Source: Planctomycetaceae bacterium
GTDB taxonomy: Bacteria > Planctomycetota > Planctomycetia > Planctomycetales > Planctomycetaceae
Length of the DNA: 26,472 nucleotides
Direction: 5' to 3'
NCBI GenBank assembly: GCA_003503535.1
Contig: DOCI01000190.1
Location: 25,141 to 51,612 of the forward strand
The notes under the pieces were generated by a model. It saw only the letters and a list, made by a program, of their open reading frames with translations. It did no database searches and was not told the origin of the DNA. The position numbers and the translations under genes were made by a program. Below are positions 17,701 through 24,487 of the stretch, piece by piece (position 1 is the stretch's first letter; each line of letters starts with the position of its first letter).

Positions 17701-18165
17701 ATATCTCTTGCCGTCTTTGCAGGAATCCCGGTTGCGTTTGCCGGTGGCATGATCTGTCTGGCGATCAATGCGATTGAACTCAACACTGCAGTCTGGGTCG
17801 GTTTCATCGCTTTATTTGGAATTGCTATCGATGATGGAGTCGTGATGGCCACCTATCTCGACCAGGTTTTTACCCGCAAGCGACTGGCAACAATCGAAGA
17901 CATCCGGGCTGCTACTTTGGAAGCCGGAATGAAGAGAATCCGTCCCTGCCTGATGACCACGTTCACCACAATCATCGCACTCTTGCCGATCATCTATTCA
18001 ACCGGACGTGGTTCAGACGTTGCCAAATCCATGGCCTGGCCCGTCATCGGAGGCATGACCGTCGAACTGCTGACATTATTCGTCGTCCCCGTTGTCTATT
18101 CAGGATTCAAAGAATTGAAAATGAACTTAGGGTTGACCGATTATCATTGGGAGGGCAGGGAATAG
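14707..18165 (+). CDS. cusA: CusA-like heavy-metal RND efflux pump
   Basis: A 1152-residue inner-membrane proton-driven pump of the heavy-metal RND family. The N-terminal helix (IREPIIMVVLTIVGV) is followed by VPIDAIPNIGENQV and FYWARSRVAEQL, both characteristic of CusA/CzcA. The three methionines that carry Cu(I)/Ag(I) in E. coli CusA (M573, M623, M672) align to M667 (FYMPTLYPA), M717 (APAAMIETYVMLKPQ) and M767 (VVMLQSGIK). This favours copper/silver over zinc/cobalt. The proton-relay Asp is D408 in GIAIAIGTMVDMG. About 60-70 extra residues near 510-575 hold two hydrophobic segments in the central loop, which explains the length beyond the usual 1030-1050. The ATG at 14707 begins MLKSLISFC. 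The outer-membrane partner is probably the gene at 9855. Confidence 0.95.
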   Translation: MLKSLISFCIREPIIMVVLTIVGVSYGWYAVQHVPIDAIPNIGENQVIVFTAWPGRSPKDIEDQVTYPLSVALLAVPDAESVRGKSLFGYSFVQVTFKDSADFYWARSRVAEQLGTAGAMLPEGVVPTLGPDATGLGQVLYYVLEPTDETNLAELRTLQDFVVKYELQAVPGVSEVASVGGYVRQYQIEIDPDKLRFHNVPLDQLVEAIKKSNVDVGAKTVESGGMEYIIRGRGFIGADQDPVQAVEDIEETVVRSQNGIPLRIRDLGHVQLGPEFRRGAIDLNGTEAVGGVVVMRFGENPRTVIDRVKARIKQIEPSLKGVKVRIIYDRTGLINETISTLTEALSQEVMITALVILFFLLHLRASLVVAITLPVAVLFAFVAMYLFGVDANIMSLAGIAIAIGTMVDMGIIVSETIYDRLADWEREGRPGGREQRIQLISEATGEVAPAVLTAVMTTVISFLPVFMLTGRDYKLFAPLAWTKTFSLIAALIVAIALVPLLSRVFLTSTQLKRKYRILFSLSFGMIGAFFAGLTGRDLAAYLHIQFTAFVVGSSILACLIGYWILGERLRPVDENPVSRFILWIYKPALRLFLAHKFIFLSVPLFIVTLGIGAWIGLPTVLQPLESVSKSLGADLNQVPGYVDAKHTMTGLKSDDWIALDEGSWFYMPTLYPAASFSQAMEILQTQDALIREIPEVENVLGKIGRVESALDPAPAAMIETYVMLKPQSEWREGVTTMDIWDQINAVATLPGVTPASPLQPIEGRVVMLQSGIKASMAIRIYGSDLDGLAKASLQVSEFLKTLPQVNGGTVNPDIVLGKPYVEFEVNREAAARYNMSTAMVNQVIETALGGSNITTTIEGRERYPIRVRYERSLREKLDELDRLPVVTHSGEVVPLSILSTMTTTWGPGVISSEDARLVAHVSFSPSGSQGDLETVQAVEQALLQAQEEGTLELPTGYALKPVGSFQNQIEANQRLLWVIPLVILVNLFIIYLQFRHIPISLAVFAGIPVAFAGGMICLAINAIELNTAVWVGFIALFGIAIDDGVVMATYLDQVFTRKRLATIEDIRAATLEAGMKRIRPCLMTTFTTIIALLPIIYSTGRGSDVAKSMAWPVIGGMTVELLTLFVVPVVYSGFKELKMNLGLTDYHWEGRE

Positions 18166-18175
18166 AGTGTTGAAT

Positions 18176-18198
18176 AATTGAAGGTAGATTCAATTTTG
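18176..18198 (+). terminator. Candidate terminator after cusA
   Basis: AATTGAA-GGTAGA-TTCAATT followed by TTG, 11 bases after the cusA stop. The 7-bp stem is AT-rich, so it is of modest strength. Confidence 0.38.
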
Positions 18199-18273
18199 TA
18201 ATGCATGGGTTTTGGGTTCGAACAGTTCGTGTGGTGATTTGATTAGGTACTTCTTGCGAGACCGCCAGCCAGG

Positions 18274-18417
18274 TCAGATATTGCTCGACATCAGCTTGTT
18301 CAGTTCGATTAGGGCAAGAGCAGGATCTAAGTTTAAACGCAACTGATCAAGCAACTCAGGTGAAGTGGTGTGAGAGGCTTCAGCATTAGACTCGTAGTCA
18401 AATAAAATCTCATTTCC
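18274..18417 (-). pseudogene. Possible decayed coding fragment
   Basis: On the minus strand 47 codons are open, with a protein-like composition (YESNAEASHTTSPELL, then DQLRLNLDPALALIELNK) and no start codon. They end at a TGA at 18274. Shifting the frame by one near 18298 continues with another protein-like stretch (ADVEQYLTWLAVSQEVPNQI), as if a single frameshift interrupts a former gene. I recognise no family. It could equally be part of a dispersed intergenic repeat; confidence is low. Confidence 0.25.
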
Positions 18418-18427
18418 CTACCGTTGA

Positions 18428-18455
18428 TTGACAGGTGTGGATTCATCAGTACAAG
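18428..18455 (+). promoter_or_regulatory. Candidate promoter upstream of the small-gene pair
   Basis: TTGACA (18428-18433), 16 bases, TACAAG (18450-18455, four of six consensus bases). It lies 70 bases before the ATG at 18526 and uses the same spacing as the candidate at 11482. Confidence 0.33.
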
Positions 18456-18493
18456 GTGATCAGATGTGACTCTCAGGGAATTATATTTGTATT

Positions 18494-18514
18494 AGACAGA
18501 ATTCAATTCTGTCT
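18494..18514. promoter_or_regulatory. Perfect 21-base palindrome
   Basis: AGACAGAATT and its exact complement AATTCTGTCT flank a single C. It ends 11 bases before the ATG at 18526 and lies downstream of the candidate promoter, a position suited to a repressor operator. As a hairpin it has no T-run of note, so terminator use is less likely. Confidence 0.45.
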
Positions 18515-18525
18515 TTCAGTTAGTT

Positions 18526-18924
18526 ATGTTTATCAATATCCAAGACGTTCAGTATCAAAAGGGTTCGTCTGAGCGTGCTCCTGAGTATGCCGCTTCGCAC
18601 GACTGGGGCACGTTCATCCGCTATCTCGAATTCGGCGACGACTGTTTTGCCACGAGGCAAGTGGACGCCTACGAGAACGGATATCTGGTCCGATATGATC
18701 GAGAACACTGGAGCGATCAATTTGGGTCGCTTGTCGACTTTCAATTCGGCAAGTTGTGGATCAAACATTGGGGACAGTCTGATGTCATCACACGAGAAGA
18801 GTTCGAGCTAAAGTGGAAAGACTCCGAAGAGTCTCCGTCAATTTCCTTGCGAAACCCATCGCCTAACAAACCACCGCCTTGGATTGAATTGTTTGAATCT
18901 GGCCGTTGGCCGGGGCAGGCATAA
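18526..18924 (+). CDS. Hypothetical protein of 132 residues, possible integron-cassette gene
   Basis: Not recognised with confidence. The protein is soluble, without a signal peptide or membrane helix, and rich in aromatic and acidic residues (FIRYLEFGDD, YENGYLVRYDREHW, TREEFELKW). The fold looks like a small beta-rich accessory domain of the DUF6881 or immunity-protein sort, but that is a guess. It has no ribosome binding site; the ATG lies in AGTTAGTTATG. The stop codon TAA lies within GCATAAC, which starts a stretch shaped like an attC recombination site. Both traits are typical of promoterless integron cassettes. It stands between the copper cluster and another small orphan gene, in the same direction. 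Confidence 0.62.
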   Translation: MFINIQDVQYQKGSSERAPEYAASHDWGTFIRYLEFGDDCFATRQVDAYENGYLVRYDREHWSDQFGSLVDFQFGKLWIKHWGQSDVITREEFELKWKDSEESPSISLRNPSPNKPPPWIELFESGRWPGQA

Positions 18925-19002
18925 CAAAGCGTAGCACCCTACCGCCAAAACGTCTTGTTTAATGGTACAATCAACAGGCTGCGGGTGAACTTCAAGTTAT
19001 CC
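18919..19002 (+). repeat. attC-like recombination site candidate
   Basis: Begins with GCATAAC (18919-18925, R''-like, containing the preceding gene's stop) and runs through TAGCACCC. It ends with GGGTGAACTTCAAGTTATCC (18983-19002), whose GTTATCC is R'-like. The outer bases pair (GG-ATAAC and ACCC on one side with GGGT and GTTATCC on the other), as in attC sites with variable centres. The length of about 84 bases is in the attC range (57-141). The ATG of the next gene follows 17 bases later in ACGTTATG. No integrase gene is in the window. Confidence 0.42.
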
Positions 19003-19018
19003 GAACTAACTACACGTT

Positions 19019-19312
19019 ATGGCAACTTCCGAAAAACACCTAAATGCTTGTCTCGAAGTTATGCGAGATGCCATCCTTCAGGCACGGGTTTGGGGCTGGA
19101 GCGGTGATGTACCAGCCGAGCAACTTGCGGACTTGATGGATGCCATGCACAACATCCCTACGTATATACAGCATTGGGATGATGTCGGCGATGAAGGCGT
19201 CAAGAATGATCTCAAGCGATATGATGACAAATGGCCCAAATCCGTTGACTCTGTCATTGGTCTCGTGGAACTTTACGATCACGTACTATCAAAACTTGAA
19301 TCGCAAACCTAG
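19019..19312 (+). CDS. Hypothetical protein of 97 residues, possible integron-cassette gene
   Basis: Not recognised. It is a small, acidic, probably all-helical cytoplasmic protein (SEKHLNACLEVMRDAILQAR, AEQLADLMDAMHNIP, VIGLVELYDHVLSKLE) with no signal or membrane segment. The helix pattern with His, Glu and Trp residues gives no catalytic hint. It has no clear ribosome binding site; the ATG sits directly after ACGTT at the end of the attC-like stretch. It lies 94 bases after the 132-residue gene in the same orientation. That it is translated is plausible but unproven. Confidence 0.55.
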   Translation: MATSEKHLNACLEVMRDAILQARVWGWSGDVPAEQLADLMDAMHNIPTYIQHWDDVGDEGVKNDLKRYDDKWPKSVDSVIGLVELYDHVLSKLESQT

Positions 19313-19330
19313 TGCGTCTTCCATACTAAT

Positions 19331-19396
19331 GATTTGGGTTGATGATGTTATAAAGCACGACAACGGAGTGCGTTACAGTTATTAGAGGCCCAAATC
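19331..19396. repeat. Nested inverted repeats downstream of the 97-residue gene
   Basis: GATTTGGG (19331-19338) pairs with CCCAAATC (19389-19396). Inside, TAAAGCAC and GTGCGTTA form a second imperfect pair around GACAACGGA. It is followed by a GCCCT-GAA-AGGGC hairpin (about 19400-19412). It may be the end of a second cassette, but clear R''/R' boxes are missing. Confidence 0.4.
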
Positions 19397-19436
19397 TAAG
19401 CCCTGAAAGGGCACTAGCCTTCACTGATTAAATACG

Positions 19437-19474
19437 ACAAACGCTCGATGGAAGATTTTCCATCGAGCGTTTGT
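19437..19474. terminator. Strong terminator hairpin, 17-bp perfect stem
   Basis: Arms 19437-19453 and 19458-19474 match perfectly, with loop GATT, followed by TATTTT. The stem core is CGCTCGATGG. It ends transcription from the accessory patch 50 bases before the oxidase gene. Confidence 0.75.
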
Positions 19475-19523
19475 TATTTTGAACTGAAGATTCAAGCCAG
19501 CTTTCCATTTCTGGAAGATCAGG

Positions 19524-20954
19524 ATGAAATACATCACTAATTTTGGTGGCAATTTCAGCTTTCAACCCCGCCATTATGCGGAACCTGAATCTGAACAGGA
19601 ATTGACTGAACTTCTTGAGCAACACCGAAATGGAAGTATTCGTGTCATTGCCTCAGGACACTCCTGGAGCGATTTGATTATCAGTCAAGACCTGCTGATA
19701 AACATGAAACACTTCCGCTCCATTTCTGTATCAGGGGAGGGAGCAGATACTGAGGTCACTGTTGGGGCTGGATGCCAGATTAAGGTTTTGCTCAAAGAGC
19801 TGAATCAGAAAGGCCTGACACTTCCCTCTGTCGGATTAATTACAGAACAAACCATTTCCGGCGCAACAGCAACAGGGACTCACGGATCTGGCAAGCACAG
19901 TTTATCGCATTATCTCAAAGAGATAAAAATTGCCTGTTATGCTGAACCAGATCGTAAGGCAACTGTCCAAGTCATCAATTCAGGTGACGAACTCAAAGCT
20001 GCCCGTTGTTCTTTGGGGATGATGGGAGTGATTGTCTCGGTTACTTTACCGTGTCTGCCACAATATCAGGTGCAGGATCAGGCAACCGAGTACAGCACGC
20101 TCGAGGAAGTCTTACTGGCTCGTGAAAATTTCCCCCTGCAGCAATTTTTTCTGTTTCCCTATCGCTGGAAATACTTCGCACAGAATCGGTGCGTGTCTCA
20201 GTCAAAGAGCAGTAAATCGGCATGGCTTTACCACTTGTACTGGTATTTGGGCATAGATTGCGGGATGCATATAGCGATCAAAATCTTTGCTTGCTGGTTT
20301 TACACGCGATCAGGAGTTCACTGGCTCTATCGATGGTTGCTTCCCCTATTTGTTCCAACCTGGTGGAAAGTAACTGATCGAAGTGATCGAATGCTGGTCA
20401 TGGAACATGAGTTGTTTTGCCATCTCGAATTGGAACTGTTCGTTCCCGATATTCACTTGAAGGAATCAGCTGCGTTTCTTGAGTTGGTCATCAAAATTGC
20501 GGACGGACAAGAGGTCAAAATACCAGAGGACTTCATGCAAAAACTGCATAAGGCAAATCTGGTGGAATCCTTGCAGCAACTCAGAGGTGGTTATTCTCAG
20601 CATTATCCAATTTGCTTTCGACGCATTCTTAGAGATGAAACTCTAATCTCGATGGCAAGTGGTGAGTATGAATCGTGGTATTCAATCAGCTTAATCACAT
20701 ACCATAAATCCCGGACAGAGTTTTATAAGTTCGCAAGTTTTCTAGCCACGGCTTACCGCCAGCTATTTGATGGTCGCATCCATTGGGGCAAATGGTATCC
20801 TTTCAATCAACAAGAGACTTTTGAAGTCTATCCTCAATTGCACAGATTTAGAGAGATCTGCAAACACTACGATCCTGAAGGAGTTTTCGGAAATGATTTC
20901 ACTCAGAATATAATTATGGGCGAGAACTCTCTAAAAGAAAGCCCTCAGAGTTAA
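19524..20954 (+). CDS. FAD-linked oxidase, sugar-lactone/alditol oxidase family
   Basis: A 476-residue flavoenzyme of the vanillyl-alcohol-oxidase fold, close to D-arabinono-1,4-lactone oxidase, L-gulonolactone oxidase and alditol oxidase. It oxidises a sugar lactone or polyol with O2 or another acceptor. The FAD-binding part (about 10-180) has ASGHSWSD with H46 as the likely covalent FAD attachment residue, matching H46 of alditol oxidase. It also has the pyrophosphate-binding GATATGTHGSG (113-123). The C-terminal ALO-type part ends with HWGKWYPF and YDPEGVFGNDFT, typical of the family. A hydrophobic middle (about 225-290, WLYHLYWYLGIDC through LYRWLLPLFVP) suggests membrane association. The ATG at 19524 has AGGATG nearby. 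The stop lies inside a shared terminator with the convergent gene. The substrate is not predictable. Confidence 0.85.
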   Translation: MKYITNFGGNFSFQPRHYAEPESEQELTELLEQHRNGSIRVIASGHSWSDLIISQDLLINMKHFRSISVSGEGADTEVTVGAGCQIKVLLKELNQKGLTLPSVGLITEQTISGATATGTHGSGKHSLSHYLKEIKIACYAEPDRKATVQVINSGDELKAARCSLGMMGVIVSVTLPCLPQYQVQDQATEYSTLEEVLLARENFPLQQFFLFPYRWKYFAQNRCVSQSKSSKSAWLYHLYWYLGIDCGMHIAIKIFACWFYTRSGVHWLYRWLLPLFVPTWWKVTDRSDRMLVMEHELFCHLELELFVPDIHLKESAAFLELVIKIADGQEVKIPEDFMQKLHKANLVESLQQLRGGYSQHYPICFRRILRDETLISMASGEYESWYSISLITYHKSRTEFYKFASFLATAYRQLFDGRIHWGKWYPFNQQETFEVYPQLHRFREICKHYDPEGVFGNDFTQNIIMGENSLKESPQS

Positions 20955-20967
20955 ACTCCGAGGGCTT
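20939..20967. terminator. Bidirectional terminator between convergent genes
   Basis: AAGCCCTC (20939-20946) pairs with GAGGGCTT (20960-20967), with an inner GAG/CTC pair. The oxidase stop codon TAA (20952-20954) is in the loop. The convergent minus-strand gene ends 34 bases further on, so one hairpin can serve both. Confidence 0.65.
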
Positions 20968-21000
20968 CCAAATTATTAGAGATTCATTAACGATTTGGTC

Positions 21001-22680
21001 TTATTCTTCAGGCTCTGGAATACGAACCATCAACCAGGATTCTGTAGTTTCTTCACCGAAGTGAACCAATACAGACGTCTCATCGCGAGACAGGTTGAAG
21101 AGCATCGTTTCCATCACGATTCCGTTTTGAGGATCGTCTGCAAAGTGCCAGACGGCGCGCTGGCTGCCTTCATCGACTCGTCCCAGTAAGGGGCGGGTTT
21201 CCTGGCTTTTCTCGTCGTAGAATGTCCCAGAGAGGATTCCATCCTGATTGATCGCAAGCTGAACGATGAAGCTGGCTTCCTGATTTTCATCCGAAGCCAA
21301 GGCAAACACGCCCAGTGGTTTCCACTCCATATCTTCAGCCTGTTCTGGAGTCATTTCCGGAACAGATCGAACCACGTGCACGGCCTGATTGTAGTATTCA
21401 GGAATTGTCGCATAGCGATCACCACTCACATAGACATATCCATTGCGGCAATAAATATCTCCGCCTGGACCATACGAATAGTAACGGGGAGTGTTATAGC
21501 TGCCACGTAACCACCGGGTTAAAGAATTTGCCGGGGTTGGCTGCCACCAGTAGTTACGGGCATAATTACGATTTCCGTTCAGGCTTCCGTAAACATGGAA
21601 GTAACCATTGACCCGGTTATTTCCATTGTTGTTCCCAATCAAAGAACGCCAGTAATTCTGGTCAAACCGCAAATTCTGATTTCGGTTTTGATTACGGTTC
21701 TGAACGAAGTTGTTGCGAATTCGGGCAGCTGTCTGGTCGGTATTATCCCAACGTCGGAACTGCTGGTTCTGATACCGCTCCAGATTATTCGCCTGATTGT
21801 TCAATCGATCTCTCAGATTATTCTCTGCAGTGTTGCGGTTCTGATTTCGAGGATTCAGCTCCCCTTCGATCCGATTTCGCAATCGATCTTCTGGATTCTC
21901 AGCACGATTATTCTGATCTCGATCGCCCTGGTTTCGCTGTCCACCCAGGTAGTTTCGCAGGTAGTCCGTGCCTCGGGGATTGGACCGATTATTCTGAGCG
22001 CGATCTTCACTGCGTTCGGAGGGTCGATTGCCATCGCCGCGTTCGGTGGGTCGGTTGCCTTCTTGTGGGCGGTTATCGTCTCCGCGATTGTTCTCACCCC
22101 GTTCGCCTTCTCCGCGATTCTGATTGAACCGTTGCATTTTTTCACGGAACTCCTCGGCTCGGTCGCTTCGATTCATCTCAGGACGTTCGCTACCGCGATT
22201 TTGATCCTGAGTGGGATTTGGTCGATCTCCATCGGGTCGGTTTCCTCGATCACTGCGATCGGAACCGCGATTTTCCTGTCCACGGTTGGAATTATTTCCC
22301 CGATTGGAATTTTCCGAGGAAGGGTTTCGACTTCCTTCAGTCCTTTCTCCTGCCCCGCGGGGAGGCTGACCGCTTCTTTCCGAACTGCCTCGATTGGAGG
22401 AGCCCCGTTCGGATGATCCGCGGTTAGAGGAACCTCGTTCCGAGGAGCCCTGATTGGAAGAACCTCGATCCGACGATCCTCGGTTTGAAGAACCGCGATT
22501 GGAAGATCCGCGTTGAGATCCTCCATTATTCGAGGAACCTCGATTCCCTTGTGCTGATCCCTGTCCTGATCTCTGTCCTGAGGGAGCTTTCCCTCCTTTT
22601 TGAGCCTCAGCTGGTGTTCCCAGCAGGGCCATCGCCAATCCGCAGCAGCAGACGGCTGAAATATGTATCATGCGTTTCAT
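21001..22680 (-). CDS. Exported repeat-rich protein (RGSS/N-rich) with C-terminal planctomycete domain
   Basis: A 559-residue secreted protein, starting at the ATG at 22680, where MKRMIHISAVCCC opens a signal peptide cleaved near AEA (residue 26). A longer frame to 22734 lacks a signal and is not preferred; GAGAG precedes the chosen ATG. Residues 47-102 are RGSSN/RGSSE repeats. About 105-385 is a low-complexity hydrophilic region rich in N, R, G, E and Q. A Tyr/Asn-rich segment follows (NGYFHVYGSLNGN, PRYYSYGPGGD). The C-terminal domain of about 115 residues has EWKPLGVFALA and LSGTFYDEKSQETRPLLGRVD, a pattern I associate with secreted planctomycete proteins. It is probably a cell-surface or matrix protein with a disordered, strongly charged linker. 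No enzyme motif is visible. A sigma-54-like promoter lies upstream. Confidence 0.78.
   Translation of the reverse strand: MKRMIHISAVCCCGLAMALLGTPAEAQKGGKAPSGQRSGQGSAQGNRGSSNNGGSQRGSSNRGSSNRGSSDRGSSNQGSSERGSSNRGSSERGSSNRGSSERSGQPPRGAGERTEGSRNPSSENSNRGNNSNRGQENRGSDRSDRGNRPDGDRPNPTQDQNRGSERPEMNRSDRAEEFREKMQRFNQNRGEGERGENNRGDDNRPQEGNRPTERGDGNRPSERSEDRAQNNRSNPRGTDYLRNYLGGQRNQGDRDQNNRAENPEDRLRNRIEGELNPRNQNRNTAENNLRDRLNNQANNLERYQNQQFRRWDNTDQTAARIRNNFVQNRNQNRNQNLRFDQNYWRSLIGNNNGNNRVNGYFHVYGSLNGNRNYARNYWWQPTPANSLTRWLRGSYNTPRYYSYGPGGDIYCRNGYVYVSGDRYATIPEYYNQAVHVVRSVPEMTPEQAEDMEWKPLGVFALASDENQEASFIVQLAINQDGILSGTFYDEKSQETRPLLGRVDEGSQRAVWHFADDPQNGIVMETMLFNLSRDETSVLVHFGEETTESWLMVRIPEPEE
22375..22542 (-). 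repeat. Degenerate 15-bp tandem repeats encoding RGSSN/RGSSE
   Basis: About eleven units of 15 bases, alternating Asn and Glu/Asp/Gln at the fifth position. They diverge at third codon positions while the protein repeat is kept, which argues for selection on the peptide rather than very recent expansion. Confidence 0.85.
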
Positions 22681-22751
22681 TGTTAAGAACTCTCTTTCTT
22701 GAATACAGGTGTCCATTTGCCGAAGCGAAAGCAAACCTCAAGATAAAACTA

Positions 22752-22768
22752 TTGCAGTGATTGTGCCA
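22752..22768 (-). promoter_or_regulatory. Candidate sigma-54 promoter (-24/-12) for the repeat-rich protein
   Basis: On the minus strand TGGCAC-AATCA-CTGCAA gives the GG-N10-GC spacing of RpoN promoters, with one mismatch to TGGCAC-N5-TTGCA. It lies about 75 bases upstream of the ATG at 22680. No activator site was identified. Confidence 0.4.
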
Positions 22769-22944
22769 TAAATGTCCCAAGTTGGTTATTGTCGTAAATA
22801 TTAGGCAGAAATTGCTTCCGTAGTATCTTTTGAAGGCTCTCCCCCTTATTTTCTGTCTTGTGAGAGATGTTGCACCTGGCCGTTAATCAGACGATTTGAG
22901 TTCTAAGCAATCAATGAGGAACAGACTTGTGAATCCAATAAAAT

Positions 22945-22971
22945 AAGGCGACCACCTGAAGTGATCGCCTT
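22945..22971 (-). terminator. Terminator of the DUF1559 gene
   Basis: Arms 22961-22971 and 22945-22955 pair over 11 positions with one G-T pair, and the loop is TTCAG in the minus-strand RNA. A T-rich tail (TTATTTTATT) follows. It lies 33 bases beyond the stop codon at 23004. The rest of 22769-22944 holds nothing I can identify. Confidence 0.72.
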
Positions 22972-23003
22972 TGAACCCGAGGTTAATTTATGAATACCAC
23001 CGT

Positions 23004-24062
23004 TTAGAATTCGCCAATGACCAAACCGTCACTCTTGTGATTGAGTCGCTGCCAGATTCCCATAAAACCAGCCAGAGCGGTTTTATTGTTGAAGGCTCCG
23101 CCTGTTCCATCTGCACATCCACCTGCGGAATTCGTCCAGAGACAACCGGCTCCATTGGCAGCCGGATGATTGACAGGATCGGCGTTGGATGTATCCAATA
23201 GATGCTGAATATTTTCTGAGATAAATCGAACGGAACCATCTGCCATCAGGAACTGCGCTCCCCCATCATGCTCGCTACCGAATCGATTCGTCGACTGTGA
23301 AGGTGCCGGACCGTTGTTAGTGATAGGATACAGGGCGTAACACAACCAGTGATCCTGGGCATTGGCAAAATCGTCCATCCCCTGAGTTCTGGTTCCATGG
23401 TTGTGTCCCAGAAATGACCCTTGATTGTTTAGTGCACCACTTTTTTCGCCAATGGCAATCGTATTTGTCGTTCCATCCTTAATGGATGCCATTGTCGAAG
23501 GGCGACCAGGATCGGTTGTGAAAAACCCACCAGATAACTTTGCACTGGTGCTGTCACTCCAGTTATTGAACGCTCCTGCAGAACCGTGGTAGCTGGTGGT
23601 TGGAATGGATGTCATGTAATTAATATCTGCACTGCCGTTCGCTGTTCGAGTTCTGGGACGGTCGGAGTCGCTGGGACAAAGTGCAACAGAAATGCCATTG
23701 ACTTGTTGAACGGCGGTTTTGTTTTGGCCAACAAAAATGCCGATTCTGGGATCGAGTGAGTCATAGAGAGCACTTTGTTCGAGGAATGGCAGGATCAACG
23801 CTCCCCAGCTGAATCCGTTTCCAAACTCTCTGTTCGGGTTGGCTACATATCCACGAATCTGGCCGGGGGGGAACACGTTATGCGTGTCGTGATAATTGTG
23901 AAGAGCCAGCCCCAGTTGTTTCAGGTTGTTTTTACAGGAACTTCTGCGGGCCGCTTCGCGAGCCTGCTGGACGGCTGGCAGGAGCAGAGCTACGAGGATT
24001 GCAATGATTGCAATCACTACAAGAAGTTCGATCAGCGTAAAGCCACGGCGCAACGATTTCAT
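23004..24062 (-). CDS. DUF1559 pseudopilin-like secreted protein
   Basis: A 352-residue member of the large planctomycete DUF1559 family. The N-terminus [20 protein letters not shown] is a type IV prepilin signal: the prepilin peptidase cleaves after the Gly and methylates the Phe, and the hydrophobic helix anchors the protein or packs it into a pilus-like fibre. Immediately after come [19 protein letters not shown] and [15 protein letters not shown], hallmarks of the family. The C-terminal [19 protein letters not shown] is the usual DUF1559 end motif. I chose the ATG at 24062 because the prepilin leader begins there and AAGGA lies 6 bases upstream; an in-frame extension to 24116 is not credible. 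Genomes of this phylum carry many paralogues, and their molecular role is not established. It is encoded alone with its own terminator. Confidence 0.95.
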   Translation of the reverse strand: MKSLRRGFTLIELLVVIAIIAILVALLLPAVQQAREAARRSSCKNNLKQLGLALHNYHDTHNVFPPGQIRGYVANPNREFGNGFSWGALILPFLEQSALYDSLDPRIGIFVGQNKTAVQQVNGISVALCPSDSDRPRTRTANGSADINYMTSIPTTSYHGSAGAFNNWSDSTSAKLSGGFFTTDPGRPSTMASIKDGTTNTIAIGEKSGALNNQGSFLGHNHGTRTQGMDDFANAQDHWLCYALYPITNNGPAPSQSTNRFGSEHDGGAQFLMADGSVRFISENIQHLLDTSNADPVNHPAANGAGCLWTNSAGGCADGTGGAFNNKTALAGFMGIWQRLNHKSDGLVIGEF

Positions 24063-24487
24063 GAGAATTCCTTGAGAAGAGAGATAGAGAATGTAAAACT
24101 CAAAACGACAAGCCAACGGTTTTCAATAAAGGGCCATATGCAGAAAAATGGACTTCGATACAGAGAATTCAGTATCTCTTCATTAAAACCTGGGCCGGGT
24201 ACTGTTTTTGGATGACTAAAACAGTCGAAATTCAGGGAAAACGCAAGAACAAAAGCAATTGTGTCGTAAGCAGTCTGAAATCTGAGATTTCAGTTTATGT
24301 GGGAATCTTGCGTTATGTATGCAGTAAACACATGCTATCCTGATTAGTTTCGGATGACAATATCGTAAACTCAAAAATTTTCTGGATCGATTGAAAATTC
24401 TTTTACACCAGCATTTACTGATAACTCCATTAGGGAAGTCTCAGAGACTCCTTTGGGAATGGAACAGCTAATTAGGTTGTTATGCCA
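24063..24487. other. Intergenic region between DUF1559 and sulfatase genes
   Basis: About 425 bases with no credible gene. It includes a perfect hairpin CTGAAATC-TGA-GATTTCAG (24275-24293) and a palindrome AGTCTC-A-GAGACT (24437-24449). The latter lies about 40 bases past the sulfatase stop and could help end its transcript, but it lacks a T-run on the minus strand. Confidence 0.45.

Noticed and set aside
21595..22416. A 273-codon plus-strand open frame rich in Ile, Ser and Val
   Set aside because: It lies wholly antisense to the repeat-rich exported protein. Its hydrophobic composition is the complement of GAT/CGA/AAT-type codons, and it has no ribosome binding site.
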